DNA from: JAAZGD01 sp964383845
Lineage (GTDB): Bacteria; Bacillota; Clostridia; Peptostreptococcales; Anaerovoracaceae
Length of the DNA stretch: 64,000 bases
Direction: 5' to 3'
Assembly: GCA_964383845.1 (NCBI GenBank)
Contig: CAYLIF010000001.1
Coordinates: 62,001 to 126,000, forward strand
The first letter of the stretch is position 1, and every line of letters starts with the position of its first letter. Below the pieces are notes generated by a model that was given only the letters and a program-made list of their open reading frames with translations, was not told where the DNA came from and searched no databases. Below, in pieces: positions 37,249-46,001 of this stretch. The position numbers and the translations under genes are program-made.

Positions 37249-38472
37249 ATGAGTTATAAAATATTAGTTTTAGGAACAGGTGCACAGGGTTCAATAGTAG
37301 CAAAAAAGATGGACGAGGAAGCAAAGGTTGATAAAATAATTTGTGCGGACTCAGATCATAAAGCAGTAGATGAACTTGTAAAGAATTTAAAGAAGGCAGA
37401 AGGGGTATATGTGGATGCCTCAGATGTGAACAGCATTATTAAGGTAGCAGAAGATGTAGATCTTATCGTAAATGCACTGCCAATCAGGTTCGCTCCAAAT
37501 GTACTTGATGCAGCTTTAGCCGTAAAGGCAAACTATCAAGACTTTGCATCAACAGACGTACTTGACGAATGGTGGCCTAAATGCATAGAAATTATGTATG
37601 AGGAGTATGGCAAGAAATTCAAGGACATAGGAAAGATGGCCATAATTGGGTCAGGGTCTGCGCCAGGGATGATGTGTGTTGTAACAAAGAGCAGCATGAG
37701 AGAAGTTGACACCTGTGATGACATTCTTATGATGGTATATGAGGGTGTAGAGGCAAAAAGATTCTTGCCATTCTGGTGGTCACCATTTACCGCATTATCA
37801 GATATGATAGACCCAACATTTGCATTAAAGGACGGCGTTCTAGTCGAAACAGAACCTCATTCATTGCCAGTTACAAGGCACTTTAAGGGTTGCGAAAAAG
37901 AAGTAACACTTGTAGAGCACGCTCATGATGAAACAGTGTTCATGGGACTGAATAAGGATACACACTTTAAGGGAGTAAAGAACGTTAACTTTAAGTACGG
38001 TGGAGTAGGAATCGAATTTTCGACACCCTTATATAGAGCGGGACTTTTAAACAGAGAAGAAGAGACATTTAATGGACGTACATTTATACCCTTTGATGTT
38101 ATTCTTTCACACCTTCCACCAGCACCTAAGTATAGAGATGAAATCCAAGAAATTCTTGACGAAGGTCTTGTAAAGGATGAAGGGGCATTTGTAGTAGAGG
38201 TTACAGGTACAAAAGACGGAAAAAAAGTACTGGTAGAGACATACGTTAATGCACCTGGATGTGAAGAATCTTTCAAGAGAGAAGGAATCACAGGTGAACA
38301 ATATATGACAGGACAGTGTGGATCATTGTTTACAAAGATGTTTGTAAATGGTGACTATGAACAAACAGGGCTTATATCCTCAGATATGCTGACTTATGAC
38401 GAATGCGATAAATATATTGCATATGCAAAGGAACTAGACATCGTTACTGAAACAGAAGTTAAAACAATCTAA
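37249..38472 (+). CDS. Saccharopine dehydrogenase-like oxidoreductase, paralogue 2
   Basis: At 407 residues this is a close full-length paralogue of the protein encoded at 34257-35477, matching in the Rossmann motif (GTGAQGSIVAKKMDEEAKVD), the FLPFWWSP region and the C-terminal SFKREGITGEQYMTGQCGSLFTKMFV block; by eye more than half the residues agree. The pair probably arose by duplication within the operon, perhaps forming a heteromer or having two substrates. ATG 37249 has AAGGAG at a somewhat long distance. A strong terminator at 38503 closes the unit. Codon use and base content look like the neighbouring genes. Confidence 0.85.
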   Translation: MSYKILVLGTGAQGSIVAKKMDEEAKVDKIICADSDHKAVDELVKNLKKAEGVYVDASDVNSIIKVAEDVDLIVNALPIRFAPNVLDAALAVKANYQDFASTDVLDEWWPKCIEIMYEEYGKKFKDIGKMAIIGSGSAPGMMCVVTKSSMREVDTCDDILMMVYEGVEAKRFLPFWWSPFTALSDMIDPTFALKDGVLVETEPHSLPVTRHFKGCEKEVTLVEHAHDETVFMGLNKDTHFKGVKNVNFKYGGVGIEFSTPLYRAGLLNREEETFNGRTFIPFDVILSHLPPAPKYRDEIQEILDEGLVKDEGAFVVEVTGTKDGKKVLVETYVNAPGCEESFKREGITGEQYMTGQCGSLFTKMFVNGDYEQTGLISSDMLTYDECDKYIAYAKELDIVTETEVKTI

Positions 38473-38502
38473 TAAACAATATAATAACACTATAAAAAGG
38501 GG

Positions 38503-38535
38503 ATGCTCAGCTAAAAAGTTGAGCATTCTCTTTTT
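38503..38535 (+). terminator. Intrinsic terminator of the permease/dehydrogenase operon
   Basis: ATGCTCAGCT (38503-38512) pairs with AGTTGAGCAT (38517-38526, one wobble) around AAAA, followed by TCTCTTTTT. Confidence 0.88.
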
Positions 38536-38648
38536 AAGTTCGTATAGCATGACGGTAATTAAATAGAACATTGTGATATACTGTTAAATAAAAAAAAATC
38601 ACTATATCTCTTATAACTTAGAATATTATTAACCTAGGAGGGAAAAGT

Positions 38649-39116
38649 ATGTTTAGAGAAATGAAGGATGTAGGTGTTTCATTGTCTAAAAAGGAAACCA
38701 TTAAAATGTTTGAGACGCAAAAACATGGAACACTAGCAGTAAATGGAGATAATGGATATCCCTATGCAGTAGCTATTAGCTATGTGTATGCCAAAGATAC
38801 AATAATATTTCATAGTTCTATTACAGGCCATAAGTTGGATGCAATTAAGAAAGATTCAAAAGTTTCTTTTTGCGTAATTGAACAGGACAATATAATTCCT
38901 GGAGAATTCAACACATTATATAGAAGTGCTATTGCTTTTGGTAAGGCCAAAATTGTAGAGAATGAAGAGGAAAAGAGAGATGCGCTAAGAGAGATATTAA
39001 AAAAATACAGCTCAGAGTTTATGACAAGGGGAGAAAAATATATTGATGGTGAATGGGATAACGTTGCTGTTATTGTAATTGAAGTTGAACACATGACGGG
39101 CAAGGCTGGAAACTAG
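38649..39116 (+). CDS. Pyridoxamine 5'-phosphate oxidase-family flavin-binding protein
   Basis: The 155-residue protein has the split-barrel flavin-binding pattern: HGTLAVNGDNGYPYAVAISYVYAKDTIIFHSSITGHKLDAIKKDSKVSFCVI, typical of small PNPOx-like/NimA-type proteins. Such proteins bind FMN, F420 or heme. Several reduce nitroimidazoles, but no specific role can be assigned. AGGAGGG is well placed before ATG 38649. It is flanked by terminators of the neighbouring units and by the hydE promoter, so it is likely monocistronic. Confidence 0.82.
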   Translation: MFREMKDVGVSLSKKETIKMFETQKHGTLAVNGDNGYPYAVAISYVYAKDTIIFHSSITGHKLDAIKKDSKVSFCVIEQDNIIPGEFNTLYRSAIAFGKAKIVENEEEKRDALREILKKYSSEFMTRGEKYIDGEWDNVAVIVIEVEHMTGKAGN

Positions 39117-39141
39117 TTGTTAAAAAAATATCAAAAACTCT

Positions 39142-39170
39142 TGCAAATATAAGCTTGATGAAATATAATG
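39142..39170 (+). promoter_or_regulatory. Promoter of the hydE leader
   Basis: TTGCAA (39142-39147), a 17-base spacer and TATAAT (39165-39170) predict a transcription start near 39177, about 160 bases upstream of the hydE ATG. Confidence 0.7.
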
Positions 39171-39176
39171 ATTTAA

Positions 39177-39316
39177 ATGATAGATTGTACTAACCAAAAG
39201 GGTCCGTCCCGATTGAAAAGGCATGAGATCATAGCGAATGAGAAAATAGTCGGTAAAATGCTGGAACTATTTATTGCTTTGTTATGTGGCCCTGTGTCTT
39301 TGACACAGGGTTTTTT
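39177..39316 (+). promoter_or_regulatory. hydE leader RNA ending in an intrinsic terminator (candidate attenuator)
   Basis: From the predicted start to the terminator the leader is about 140 bases without an open frame of note. Short pairings can be drawn: CCGA (39209-39212) with TCGG (39250-39253), enclosing GCATGA/TCAT-A-GC at 39221-39235. It ends with a perfect hairpin and T run, only 19 bases before the hydE ATG. Ligand and known riboswitch class could not be recognised. Confidence 0.5.
39290..39316 (+). terminator. Perfect intrinsic terminator in the hydE leader
   Basis: CCCTGTGTC (39290-39298), loop TTT and GACACAGGG (39302-39310) pair without mismatch and are followed by six T. It lies between the hydE promoter and the hydE start codon, so read-through must be regulated or inefficient termination tolerated. 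Confidence 0.93.
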
Positions 39317-39334
39317 ATATTCAAGGAGAAAAAT

Positions 39335-40387
39335 ATGCAAGATCTGATTGATGAGCTTAAAAAAAACAGAATACTAGATAAAAATGAGCTCGTTAGATTA
39401 ATGAGTGGGTTTCAGAGCCAAGACAAAGAGTGTCTTCTTAAGGCAGCGAGAGAAGTAACAGGGGATATCTTTGGTAAGGGCATTTACACACGAGGGTTAA
39501 TAGAAATATCAAATTACTGCAAGAACGACTGTTACTATTGCGGAATAAGAAAAAGCAACGATGAATCTCAGCGATATCGTCTTAGCAAGGAGGATATACT
39601 TTCTTGCTGCAATCAAGGATATGACTTAGGCTTTCGTACTTTCGTTCTTCAAGGAGGAGAGGACCCATGGTTCACCGATGAGAGAATTTTAGATGTAGTC
39701 AAATCTATCAAAAGCGAATATCCCGATTGTGCAATTACACTTTCATTGGGAGAAAAAACACGAGCGCAGTATGCCAAATATTATACCGCCGGAGTAGACA
39801 GATATCTACTTCGCCACGAAACAGCAAATGCTAGTCATTATTCAAGACTACATCCTAGAGCTTTAACATTGGAGAACCGCAAGAGATGTCTTTTTGATTT
39901 GAAAGAAATCGGATATCAAGTTGGAACTGGATTTATGGTGGGATCTCCTTTTCAAACTTTCGAAAACCTAGCCGATGATCTGCTTTTTATCAAAGACTTA
40001 GAACCTGAAATGATAGGTATCGGACCATTTATTCCTCACAAAGACACCCCATTTGCTAAATGGGAAGCAGGGGCTATGGACTTGACGATTTTCCTTATAG
40101 GCGTTCTAAGGCTGATGCTTCCATATTCACTAATACCATCAACCACGGCTTTAGGTACTATAAATACTAAGGGTAGAGAAAATGGAATCTTAGCCGGGGC
40201 TAATGTGGTTATGCCTAACCTATCGCCCAAAGAAGTTCGAGATAAATACCTCTTGTATGATAATAAAATATCTACTGGGGCAGAAGGTGCGGAATCAGTA
40301 AATCTGTTGGATAAAAGGATTAATAAAATCGGATATAAACTTCTTATTGACAGAGGAGATCATCAAAATAGAAAGGAAAAAATATAA
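39335..40387 (+). CDS. hydE: [FeFe]-hydrogenase maturase HydE (radical SAM)
   Basis: HydE is a radical SAM enzyme that helps assemble the diiron subcluster of [FeFe] hydrogenase. The 350-residue protein has CX3CX2C (CKNDCYYC, C62/C66/C69), then VLQGGEDPWFT, LSLGEKTRAQYAKYYTAGVDRYLLRHETA and GTGFMVGSPFQT, all HydE hallmarks. ATG 39335 is used, with AAGGAG at 39323-39328; an in-frame ATG at 39284 lies inside the terminator stem and is rejected. hydF begins on the last base of its stop codon, so expression of the two is coupled. No hydrogenase subunit is encoded in the window. Confidence 0.95.
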   Translation: MQDLIDELKKNRILDKNELVRLMSGFQSQDKECLLKAAREVTGDIFGKGIYTRGLIEISNYCKNDCYYCGIRKSNDESQRYRLSKEDILSCCNQGYDLGFRTFVLQGGEDPWFTDERILDVVKSIKSEYPDCAITLSLGEKTRAQYAKYYTAGVDRYLLRHETANASHYSRLHPRALTLENRKRCLFDLKEIGYQVGTGFMVGSPFQTFENLADDLLFIKDLEPEMIGIGPFIPHKDTPFAKWEAGAMDLTIFLIGVLRLMLPYSLIPSTTALGTINTKGRENGILAGANVVMPNLSPKEVRDKYLLYDNKISTGAEGAESVNLLDKRINKIGYKLLIDRGDHQNRKEKI

Positions 40388-41583
40388 TGAGTCTAAATGA
40401 AACCCCAAGATCCAATCGACTACACATAGGAATCTATGGTAAGAGGAATAGCGGAAAGTCCTCATTGATAAATGCCCTAACAGGCCATGAAACGGCTTTA
40501 GTTTCGGAATTCCCGGGGACAACAACAGATCCTGTTTTTAAGTCAATAGAAATTCAAGGGATCGGTCCTTGTGTCCTTATTGATACAGCTGGCTTTGACG
40601 ATGAAGGTTTCATGGGAGAACTTAGAGTGGAAATGACCAAGAAAGCTCTAGATAAAACAGACATTGCCTTAGTAATTTTTGACGGTGATGCCCGGTTAAA
40701 TCAAGAAATTGATTGGATACTTCAATTAAAAAGCAGAAACATCCCTATCATAACAGTTTTGAATAAAGCTGACATCTTGTCTGATACCACGGCCACCATG
40801 GAGAAAATTGAAAATGAAACGGGAATAGCGCCTATTCTTGTTAGCGCAAAGGAAAAGACTGGTATCCAAATGATTCGCACAGCAATATTGCGAAAACTTC
40901 CAGAAGATTACGACGCAAAAACCATTACAGGGGAATTAGTAAAAAAGGGAGATCTGGTATTACTAGTAATGCCTCAGGATATCCAAGCACCTAAAGGAAG
41001 ATTGATTCTTCCTCAAGTCCAGACTATCAGAGAATTACTTGATAAAAGATGTCTGATTATGAGTGCAACTACAGACAAACTAGATGAAGCTCTTGAGGCT
41101 ATGTCCAGACCACCCGACGTAATTATTACTGATTCACAGGTGTTTAAGTGTGTTTACGATAAAAAACCCGAATCCAGCAAACTAACATCATTCTCAGTTC
41201 TATTTGCAGGATACAAGGGAGATTTGGATTACTATACCAACAGCGCGTCGGCCATCGCTGAGTTGACTGAGGATTCCAAAGTTCTAATTGCAGAGGCTTG
41301 TACACATGCCCCTCTATCAGAAGACATAGGGAGAGAAAAGATACCCGCTTTGTTGAGAAAGAGAATTGGCCAAGGGCTTACCGTAGATTTTGTTAGAGGT
41401 AATGACTTCCCCGAAAATTTAGGGGTATACGATTTAGTGATTCAGTGTGGCGCATGCATGTTCAACAGGAAAATGGTGTTGTCTAGAATTGAACGGGCGG
41501 CGTCACAAGGGATACCCATGTCGAATTACGGAGTGGTAATTGCATATTTGTCAGGCATACTAGACAAAATTAGCACAGCATAA
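40387..41583 (+). CDS. hydF: [FeFe]-hydrogenase maturase HydF (GTPase scaffold)
   Basis: HydF is the GTPase and iron-sulfur scaffold that carries the precursor of the hydrogenase 2Fe subcluster. The 398-residue protein has the P-loop GKRNSGKS (18-25), G3 DTAGFDDEG, the NKAD motif (VLNKADIL), a dimerisation region and a C-terminal domain with cluster-ligand cysteines in EACTHAP and QCGACMFN. These are the expected positions for the [4Fe-4S] site. It shares one base with the hydE stop (TAATG) and is followed by hydG after a leader of about 120 bases. Confidence 0.95.
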   Translation: MSLNETPRSNRLHIGIYGKRNSGKSSLINALTGHETALVSEFPGTTTDPVFKSIEIQGIGPCVLIDTAGFDDEGFMGELRVEMTKKALDKTDIALVIFDGDARLNQEIDWILQLKSRNIPIITVLNKADILSDTTATMEKIENETGIAPILVSAKEKTGIQMIRTAILRKLPEDYDAKTITGELVKKGDLVLLVMPQDIQAPKGRLILPQVQTIRELLDKRCLIMSATTDKLDEALEAMSRPPDVIITDSQVFKCVYDKKPESSKLTSFSVLFAGYKGDLDYYTNSASAIAELTEDSKVLIAEACTHAPLSEDIGREKIPALLRKRIGQGLTVDFVRGNDFPENLGVYDLVIQCGACMFNRKMVLSRIERAASQGIPMSNYGVVIAYLSGILDKISTA

Positions 41584-41671
41584 TTTGCCAGCCGACAAAG
41601 GGTTAAAACTCGTTTATCCTAAAGGGGATAAGGAGAGAGCGGTGATAGATACTTGGTAGTAATAGCAAATT
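41582..41671 (+). promoter_or_regulatory. Foldable leader RNA between hydF and hydG
   Basis: A closing stem AATTTGC (41582-41588)/GCAAATT (41665-41671) encloses GCCG (41591-41594)/CGGT (41640-41643), which in turn encloses two hairpins, GGGT-TAAA-ACTC (41600-41611) and TTATCC-6-GGATAA (41614-41631). This multi-branched fold ends about 30 bases before the hydG start. No terminator or known riboswitch class is recognised. Base pairing was judged by eye. Confidence 0.4.
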
Positions 41672-41702
41672 TAAATATTGATAAAAAGAAAAGAGGCAAA
41701 AC

Positions 41703-43121
41703 ATGTATGACGTTAACTCATTAAAAGCAGAAGAATTTATTAGTGACAAGGAAATTAGGGACACTCTAGCTTATGCGAAAGAAAACAGAAACAATGCAAA
41801 ATTAATCGATGAGATCCTGGAAAAAGCAAAACTGGGTAAAGGGTTAAGCCATAGAGAAGCGATTATATTGTTGGATTGTGAAATAGAGGAAAAGAACCAA
41901 GAAATTTTTGAACTTGCTGCAGAGATTAAACATAATTTTTATGGTAATCGAATTGTCATGTTTGCTCCACTATATCTTTCCAATTATTGTATAAATGGAT
42001 GTACTTACTGTCCTTATCATGCTCAAAACAAAACTATAACTAGAAAAAAACTCAGCCAAGAAGAAATAAAAAATGAAACAACTGCTCTTATGGATATGGG
42101 TCACAAACGTCTTGCTCTTGAACTTGGAGAAGATCCTGTAAAGAATCCTTTAGACTATTTGCTTGAATCAATAAAGACTATCTATAGTATCAAGCACGAT
42201 AATGGAGAAATTCGGCGTGTCAATATCAATATAGCCGCCACAACAGTTGAGGATTATAGAAAACTGCATGAAGCAGAAATCGGAACATACATATTGTTCC
42301 AAGAAACCTACAACAAAGAAACTTATGAAAGATTGCACCCAACCGGTCCAAAACATAATTATGCCTGGCATACAGAAGCCCACGACAGAGCCATGGAGGG
42401 TGGAATTGAGGATGTGGGACTAGGCGTTCTCTTTGGCCTGGAAGGCTATAGTTATGAGTTTGTGGGCCTGTTGATGCATGCAGAGCACCTAGAAGCTGTT
42501 CATGGTGTAGGTCCTCACACTATTAGTGTGCCACGTATTAAAGAGGCTGATGATATTGACGCAAGTTCTTTTTCAGAGGGCATTAGCGATGACATTTTTG
42601 CGAAAATAACTGCCTGCATACGTCTAGCAGTTCCATATACAGGTATTATAATTTCAACTCGTGAAAGTCAAAATGTTAGGGAAAGAGTACTGAAACTTGG
42701 AGTTTCTCAAATTAGTGGAGGATCAAAGACTAGTGTTGGAGGCTATGCTGCACCTGAACCCGAAGACCATAAATCCGAGCAGTTTGATGTAAGCGATACA
42801 AGAACATTGGATGAGGTTGTTAACTGGTTAATGGGATTGGGCTACATACCAAGCTTCTGCACCTCATGTTATAAGGAAGGTAGGACTGGAGATCGCTTTA
42901 TGACACTTTTGAAGACAGGACAACTTCAGAATATTTGTCATTCAAATGCTCTTATGACATTAAAGGAATACACTGAAGACTATGGATCTCCCGAGACTAA
43001 AGCTAAAGGGGTTAAGCTTATAAAAGATCAAGTACCAACAATTCCAAATCTTAAAGTTAGGGGAATTGTTGAGGAAAATCTTCAAGCAATTGAAAATGGA
43101 AAAAGATATTTCAGGTTTTAA
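41703..43121 (+). CDS. hydG: [FeFe]-hydrogenase maturase HydG (tyrosine lyase)
   Basis: HydG cleaves tyrosine to make the CO and CN ligands of the hydrogenase diiron site. The 472-residue protein has the radical SAM motif CINGCTYC (C96/C100/C103) and a second cluster motif near the C-terminus, CTSC followed by 22 residues and C (CYKEGRTGDRFMTLLKTGQ...NIC), which is diagnostic of HydG and separates it from thiamine enzyme ThiH. It follows hydF, completing the hydEFG set. GAGG precedes ATG 41703, and a terminator at 43171 closes the cluster. Confidence 0.96.
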   Translation: MYDVNSLKAEEFISDKEIRDTLAYAKENRNNAKLIDEILEKAKLGKGLSHREAIILLDCEIEEKNQEIFELAAEIKHNFYGNRIVMFAPLYLSNYCINGCTYCPYHAQNKTITRKKLSQEEIKNETTALMDMGHKRLALELGEDPVKNPLDYLLESIKTIYSIKHDNGEIRRVNINIAATTVEDYRKLHEAEIGTYILFQETYNKETYERLHPTGPKHNYAWHTEAHDRAMEGGIEDVGLGVLFGLEGYSYEFVGLLMHAEHLEAVHGVGPHTISVPRIKEADDIDASSFSEGISDDIFAKITACIRLAVPYTGIIISTRESQNVRERVLKLGVSQISGGSKTSVGGYAAPEPEDHKSEQFDVSDTRTLDEVVNWLMGLGYIPSFCTSCYKEGRTGDRFMTLLKTGQLQNICHSNALMTLKEYTEDYGSPETKAKGVKLIKDQVPTIPNLKVRGIVEENLQAIENGKRYFRF

Positions 43122-43170
43122 CTAACATTTGATTTAGTCTAAAAAGTTAGACAATGGAGTCAACTAAGAG

Positions 43171-43205
43171 AGGAACCCTGAAGCTTTTGCTACAGGGTTC
43201 CTTTT
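43171..43205 (+). terminator. Intrinsic terminator after hydG
   Basis: GGAACCCTG (43172-43180) pairs with CAGGGTTCC (43193-43201) and is followed by TTTT. Confidence 0.9.
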
Positions 43206-43238
43206 AAAAACTCCAAACGATTTTTAATATTCAGAGCG

Positions 43239-43267
43239 TTGAAGTTTTAGTCTTTTTCTGGTAAAAT
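43239..43267 (+). promoter_or_regulatory. Promoter of the PAS-GGDEF-HD-GYP gene
   Basis: TTGAAG (43239-43244), 17-base spacer and TAAAAT (43262-43267). Transcription would begin near 43274, which argues for the ATG at 43327 as the real start. Confidence 0.55.
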
Positions 43268-43326
43268 TTCAAGGAATGCGCAGTTATTTTGTTCCGTGGA
43301 TAAGCAGATTAGGATGTTTTGGTTAT

Positions 43327-45825
43327 ATGAACAAAGGGAAAAGCCTAAAGCATGAAAATTATTTAATAGATGCTTTTAAAAATAAGAAAAACCTGTTATT
43401 GATTTTTACAGTAATTTTTATTGTAATGAGCGTTATATACTTGTATTTCGTGTGGGACAAGTATAATGATGCGGCTTCTTTGGAAGCTATTACATTAGCA
43501 GAATCTATAGCTTCTCTTTTGCACAATGAACATATTGCTGAGCTTTCTGGAAATCAAAGAGATCTAGAGAAACCAGAATACATTATGACAAATCTTAGCC
43601 TTTCCAATCTAACAAAAGCTTCGGATTCAATCCACTTTGCATATATTCTAGGTGAACAGAATGGAGAAATGATTTTTTATTCGGACTCTGAAACTCCTGA
43701 TTCTCCAGACTATTCACCTCCTGGGCAAGTATATATTGAAGCTAAGGGAATTGACTGGGAACCCTTTAGAACAGGGAAAACAGTATTAACCCAACCAACT
43801 GAGGACCGTTGGGGGACTTGGATCAGTGCTATGGTGCCTATTATAGAGCCTTTAAATGGAAAAGTCCTTGCCGTATTAGGAGTTGATTACTCTGCTGCAG
43901 AATGGAAATCGAAAATCTGGGGGAAAATGATATCAGATATTATAATTGTCTTTTGTATATTTCTTCTTCTAATTGCTTTCATTAGAATTTGGGTGCAACG
44001 TTCATATTTGAAAAAGCTTGAGATGTTGTATCATGCTGTTTTTGAGCAAGCTCCAATTGGTATTGCAGTGGTTAACGATAAGGAAAATTATTTTACAGAA
44101 TCTGGCCATGCCAATTCAAACAAAATGTATGAGCAGATACTGGGTCGAACAAACCAGGATTTAAAGGGTCTTCATTGGTCCGAAATCACCTACCCTGATG
44201 ATTTGCAAAAAGATAAAGAAAAATTCCAACAATTTTCAAATAGAGAGATCTGTGAGTATTCGATAGAAAAGCGTTTTATCAAGCCTGACAATTCAATTGT
44301 GTGGACCAACATGAAGATTTCTCGTCTTGAAGGACTTTCAGATAACAACGATACTTACCTGTGCTTAATTGAGGACATAACATCAAGGAAGGAAACAGAA
44401 AAAAGTCTACAAGAAAACCAACGTCGAGAGGCTCTTATTATGTCTTATCTTCCAGGTATGGCCTATAGATGCAAATACTCTAGGGCTGGGACTATGTTAG
44501 TTGTATCCGATGGTTGCTATAAATTAACAGGTTACATGCCAGAAAGTTTTATCAATGATAAAAAGTTGAGATATAATGACCTAATCCCTAGCGAGGATAG
44601 AGAACTACTTTGGCACGAATGGCAGCGAACTGTTCCAAATATGCTGCCTTACAAATGTGAATATGGAATCATAACAGCAACGGGAGAACAAAAATGGGTC
44701 ATTGAGATGGGAGAGGGAGTCTATGATGAAGAGGGTAAAGTAGTAGCCCTTGAAGGAATCATATTTGATGTAACAGAGAAAGAAAAAATTGCGAAACAGA
44801 ACGAATTCTTAGCATATCACGACTATGTAACTGGCCTATATAATAGGCGGTTTTTTGAAGAGGAGTTCCAACGTCGAATTAAAGCAGAAGAGTTTCCACT
44901 TGCTATATTTTTAGGTGATATCAATAGTTTTAAAGTCTACAATGACACATTCGGCCATATTGAAGGAGACAAGGCTTTAAGAAATACTGCAGAACTAATA
45001 AAAGAACTCATCGAGGAAGGCGATGTACTGGCTCGTATAGGAGGAGACGAGTTTGCAATTATTGTTTCTGGGAAAAATGAAAGCGAAATTAAAAGATACT
45101 TTGATAAAATCGAGAGGGATTCAGATAAGTTCTTCGAAGATTCACCGGAAGAGAGGTTGGTTACCATCTCATGGGGCTATGGGATTCAAAGAAATAAGGA
45201 AGATACATTAGATATGCTTCAGCAAGAAGCGGAAGCGTATATGTATAATAGAAAATTCTATAACCATAATAGCATGAGAAGTAAAACCATTGATGTCATA
45301 ATGGACACACTTTTTACAAAAAGTGAACGGGAGAAGGACCACTCAGAACGCGTCGGTATTTTAACCGAAGCTATTGCAAAAAAAATGAAATTGAAGAAAT
45401 CAGAAATTGACAAAATACGCGTGGCGGGTCTTCTTCATGATATTGGGAAAATCGGCATTGATGAGGCAGTACTAAATAAGCCGGGCAAGCTAGATTCTAA
45501 AGAGTGGGATCTAATGAAACTCCACCCAGCAAAAGGTGCTGGGATTCTTTACAACACAATAGAGTATCATGATATTGCGGATATAGTGTTGTCACACCAT
45601 GAAAGATATGACGGCAGTGGGTATCCCAATAAATTAAAGGGAGAAGATATTCCTTTGGGGTCAAGAATCATAGCAGTGGCAGATACCTTTGATGCAGTAA
45701 CTAACGAAAGACCCTACAAGAGTATCTTGAGTAAAGAAGCGGCAATAAAAGAAGTAAGAGATTGTGCAGGCACGCAACTGGACCCAGAGATTGTCTCTGT
45801 TTTTATAAAAGATGTTATTAAGTGA
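43327..45825 (+). CDS. Membrane PAS-PAS-GGDEF-HD-GYP cyclic-di-GMP signalling protein
   Basis: The protein (832 residues from ATG 43327) has two membrane helices (about 18-38 and 200-222) framing an extracytoplasmic sensor, two PAS domains (about 230-355 and 365-485), a GGDEF diguanylate cyclase with intact GGDEF at about 572 and a C-terminal HD-GYP phosphodiesterase (about 650-832; LLHDIGKIGIDEAVLNKPG and HHERYDGSGYPNKLKG). Both output domains keep catalytic residues, so it could make and degrade cyclic-di-GMP. A possible alternate start is ATG 43276, but it abuts the only AAGGA and sits at the predicted transcription start, so it is less likely. Confidence 0.9.
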   Translation: MNKGKSLKHENYLIDAFKNKKNLLLIFTVIFIVMSVIYLYFVWDKYNDAASLEAITLAESIASLLHNEHIAELSGNQRDLEKPEYIMTNLSLSNLTKASDSIHFAYILGEQNGEMIFYSDSETPDSPDYSPPGQVYIEAKGIDWEPFRTGKTVLTQPTEDRWGTWISAMVPIIEPLNGKVLAVLGVDYSAAEWKSKIWGKMISDIIIVFCIFLLLIAFIRIWVQRSYLKKLEMLYHAVFEQAPIGIAVVNDKENYFTESGHANSNKMYEQILGRTNQDLKGLHWSEITYPDDLQKDKEKFQQFSNREICEYSIEKRFIKPDNSIVWTNMKISRLEGLSDNNDTYLCLIEDITSRKETEKSLQENQRREALIMSYLPGMAYRCKYSRAGTMLVVSDGCYKLTGYMPESFINDKKLRYNDLIPSEDRELLWHEWQRTVPNMLPYKCEYGIITATGEQKWVIEMGEGVYDEEGKVVALEGIIFDVTEKEKIAKQNEFLAYHDYVTGLYNRRFFEEEFQRRIKAEEFPLAIFLGDINSFKVYNDTFGHIEGDKALRNTAELIKELIEEGDVLARIGGDEFAIIVSGKNESEIKRYFDKIERDSDKFFEDSPEERLVTISWGYGIQRNKEDTLDMLQQEAEAYMYNRKFYNHNSMRSKTIDVIMDTLFTKSEREKDHSERVGILTEAIAKKMKLKKSEIDKIRVAGLLHDIGKIGIDEAVLNKPGKLDSKEWDLMKLHPAKGAGILYNTIEYHDIADIVLSHHERYDGSGYPNKLKGEDIPLGSRIIAVADTFDAVTNERPYKSILSKEAAIKEVRDCAGTQLDPEIVSVFIKDVIK

Positions 45826-45841
45826 ATAGAACAACTCCTAA

Positions 45842-45872
45842 AAGGCTCTCAAAAATTATGAGAGTCTTTTTC
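45842..45872 (+). terminator. Intrinsic terminator after the GGDEF-HD-GYP gene
   Basis: AAGGCTCTCA (45842-45851) pairs with TGAGAGTCTT (45859-45868, one wobble), followed by T residues. Confidence 0.85.
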
Positions 45873-45919
45873 TTATTAAATTTAATAATTAATAAAATCT
45901 TTTGTTTTTATATTTAGGC

Positions 45920-45948
45920 TTGATTAATTCTTAACATAAAGTTATAAT
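45920..45948 (+). promoter_or_regulatory. Promoter of the arsR-type operon
   Basis: TTGATT (45920-45925), 17-base spacer and TATAAT (45943-45948). A second TATAAT-like box follows at 45953, so the start site may be shared. Confidence 0.6.
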
Positions 45949-46001
45949 ATGCTATAATAAATATATTTGAATATAAGCATGTATCCCGATTGGAGTTTTG
46001 T

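Noticed and set aside
39177..39316. T-box or SAM riboswitch assignment for the hydE leader
   Set aside because: The T-box sequence (AGGGTGGNACCGCG) and the S-box conserved blocks are absent, so no class was assigned.
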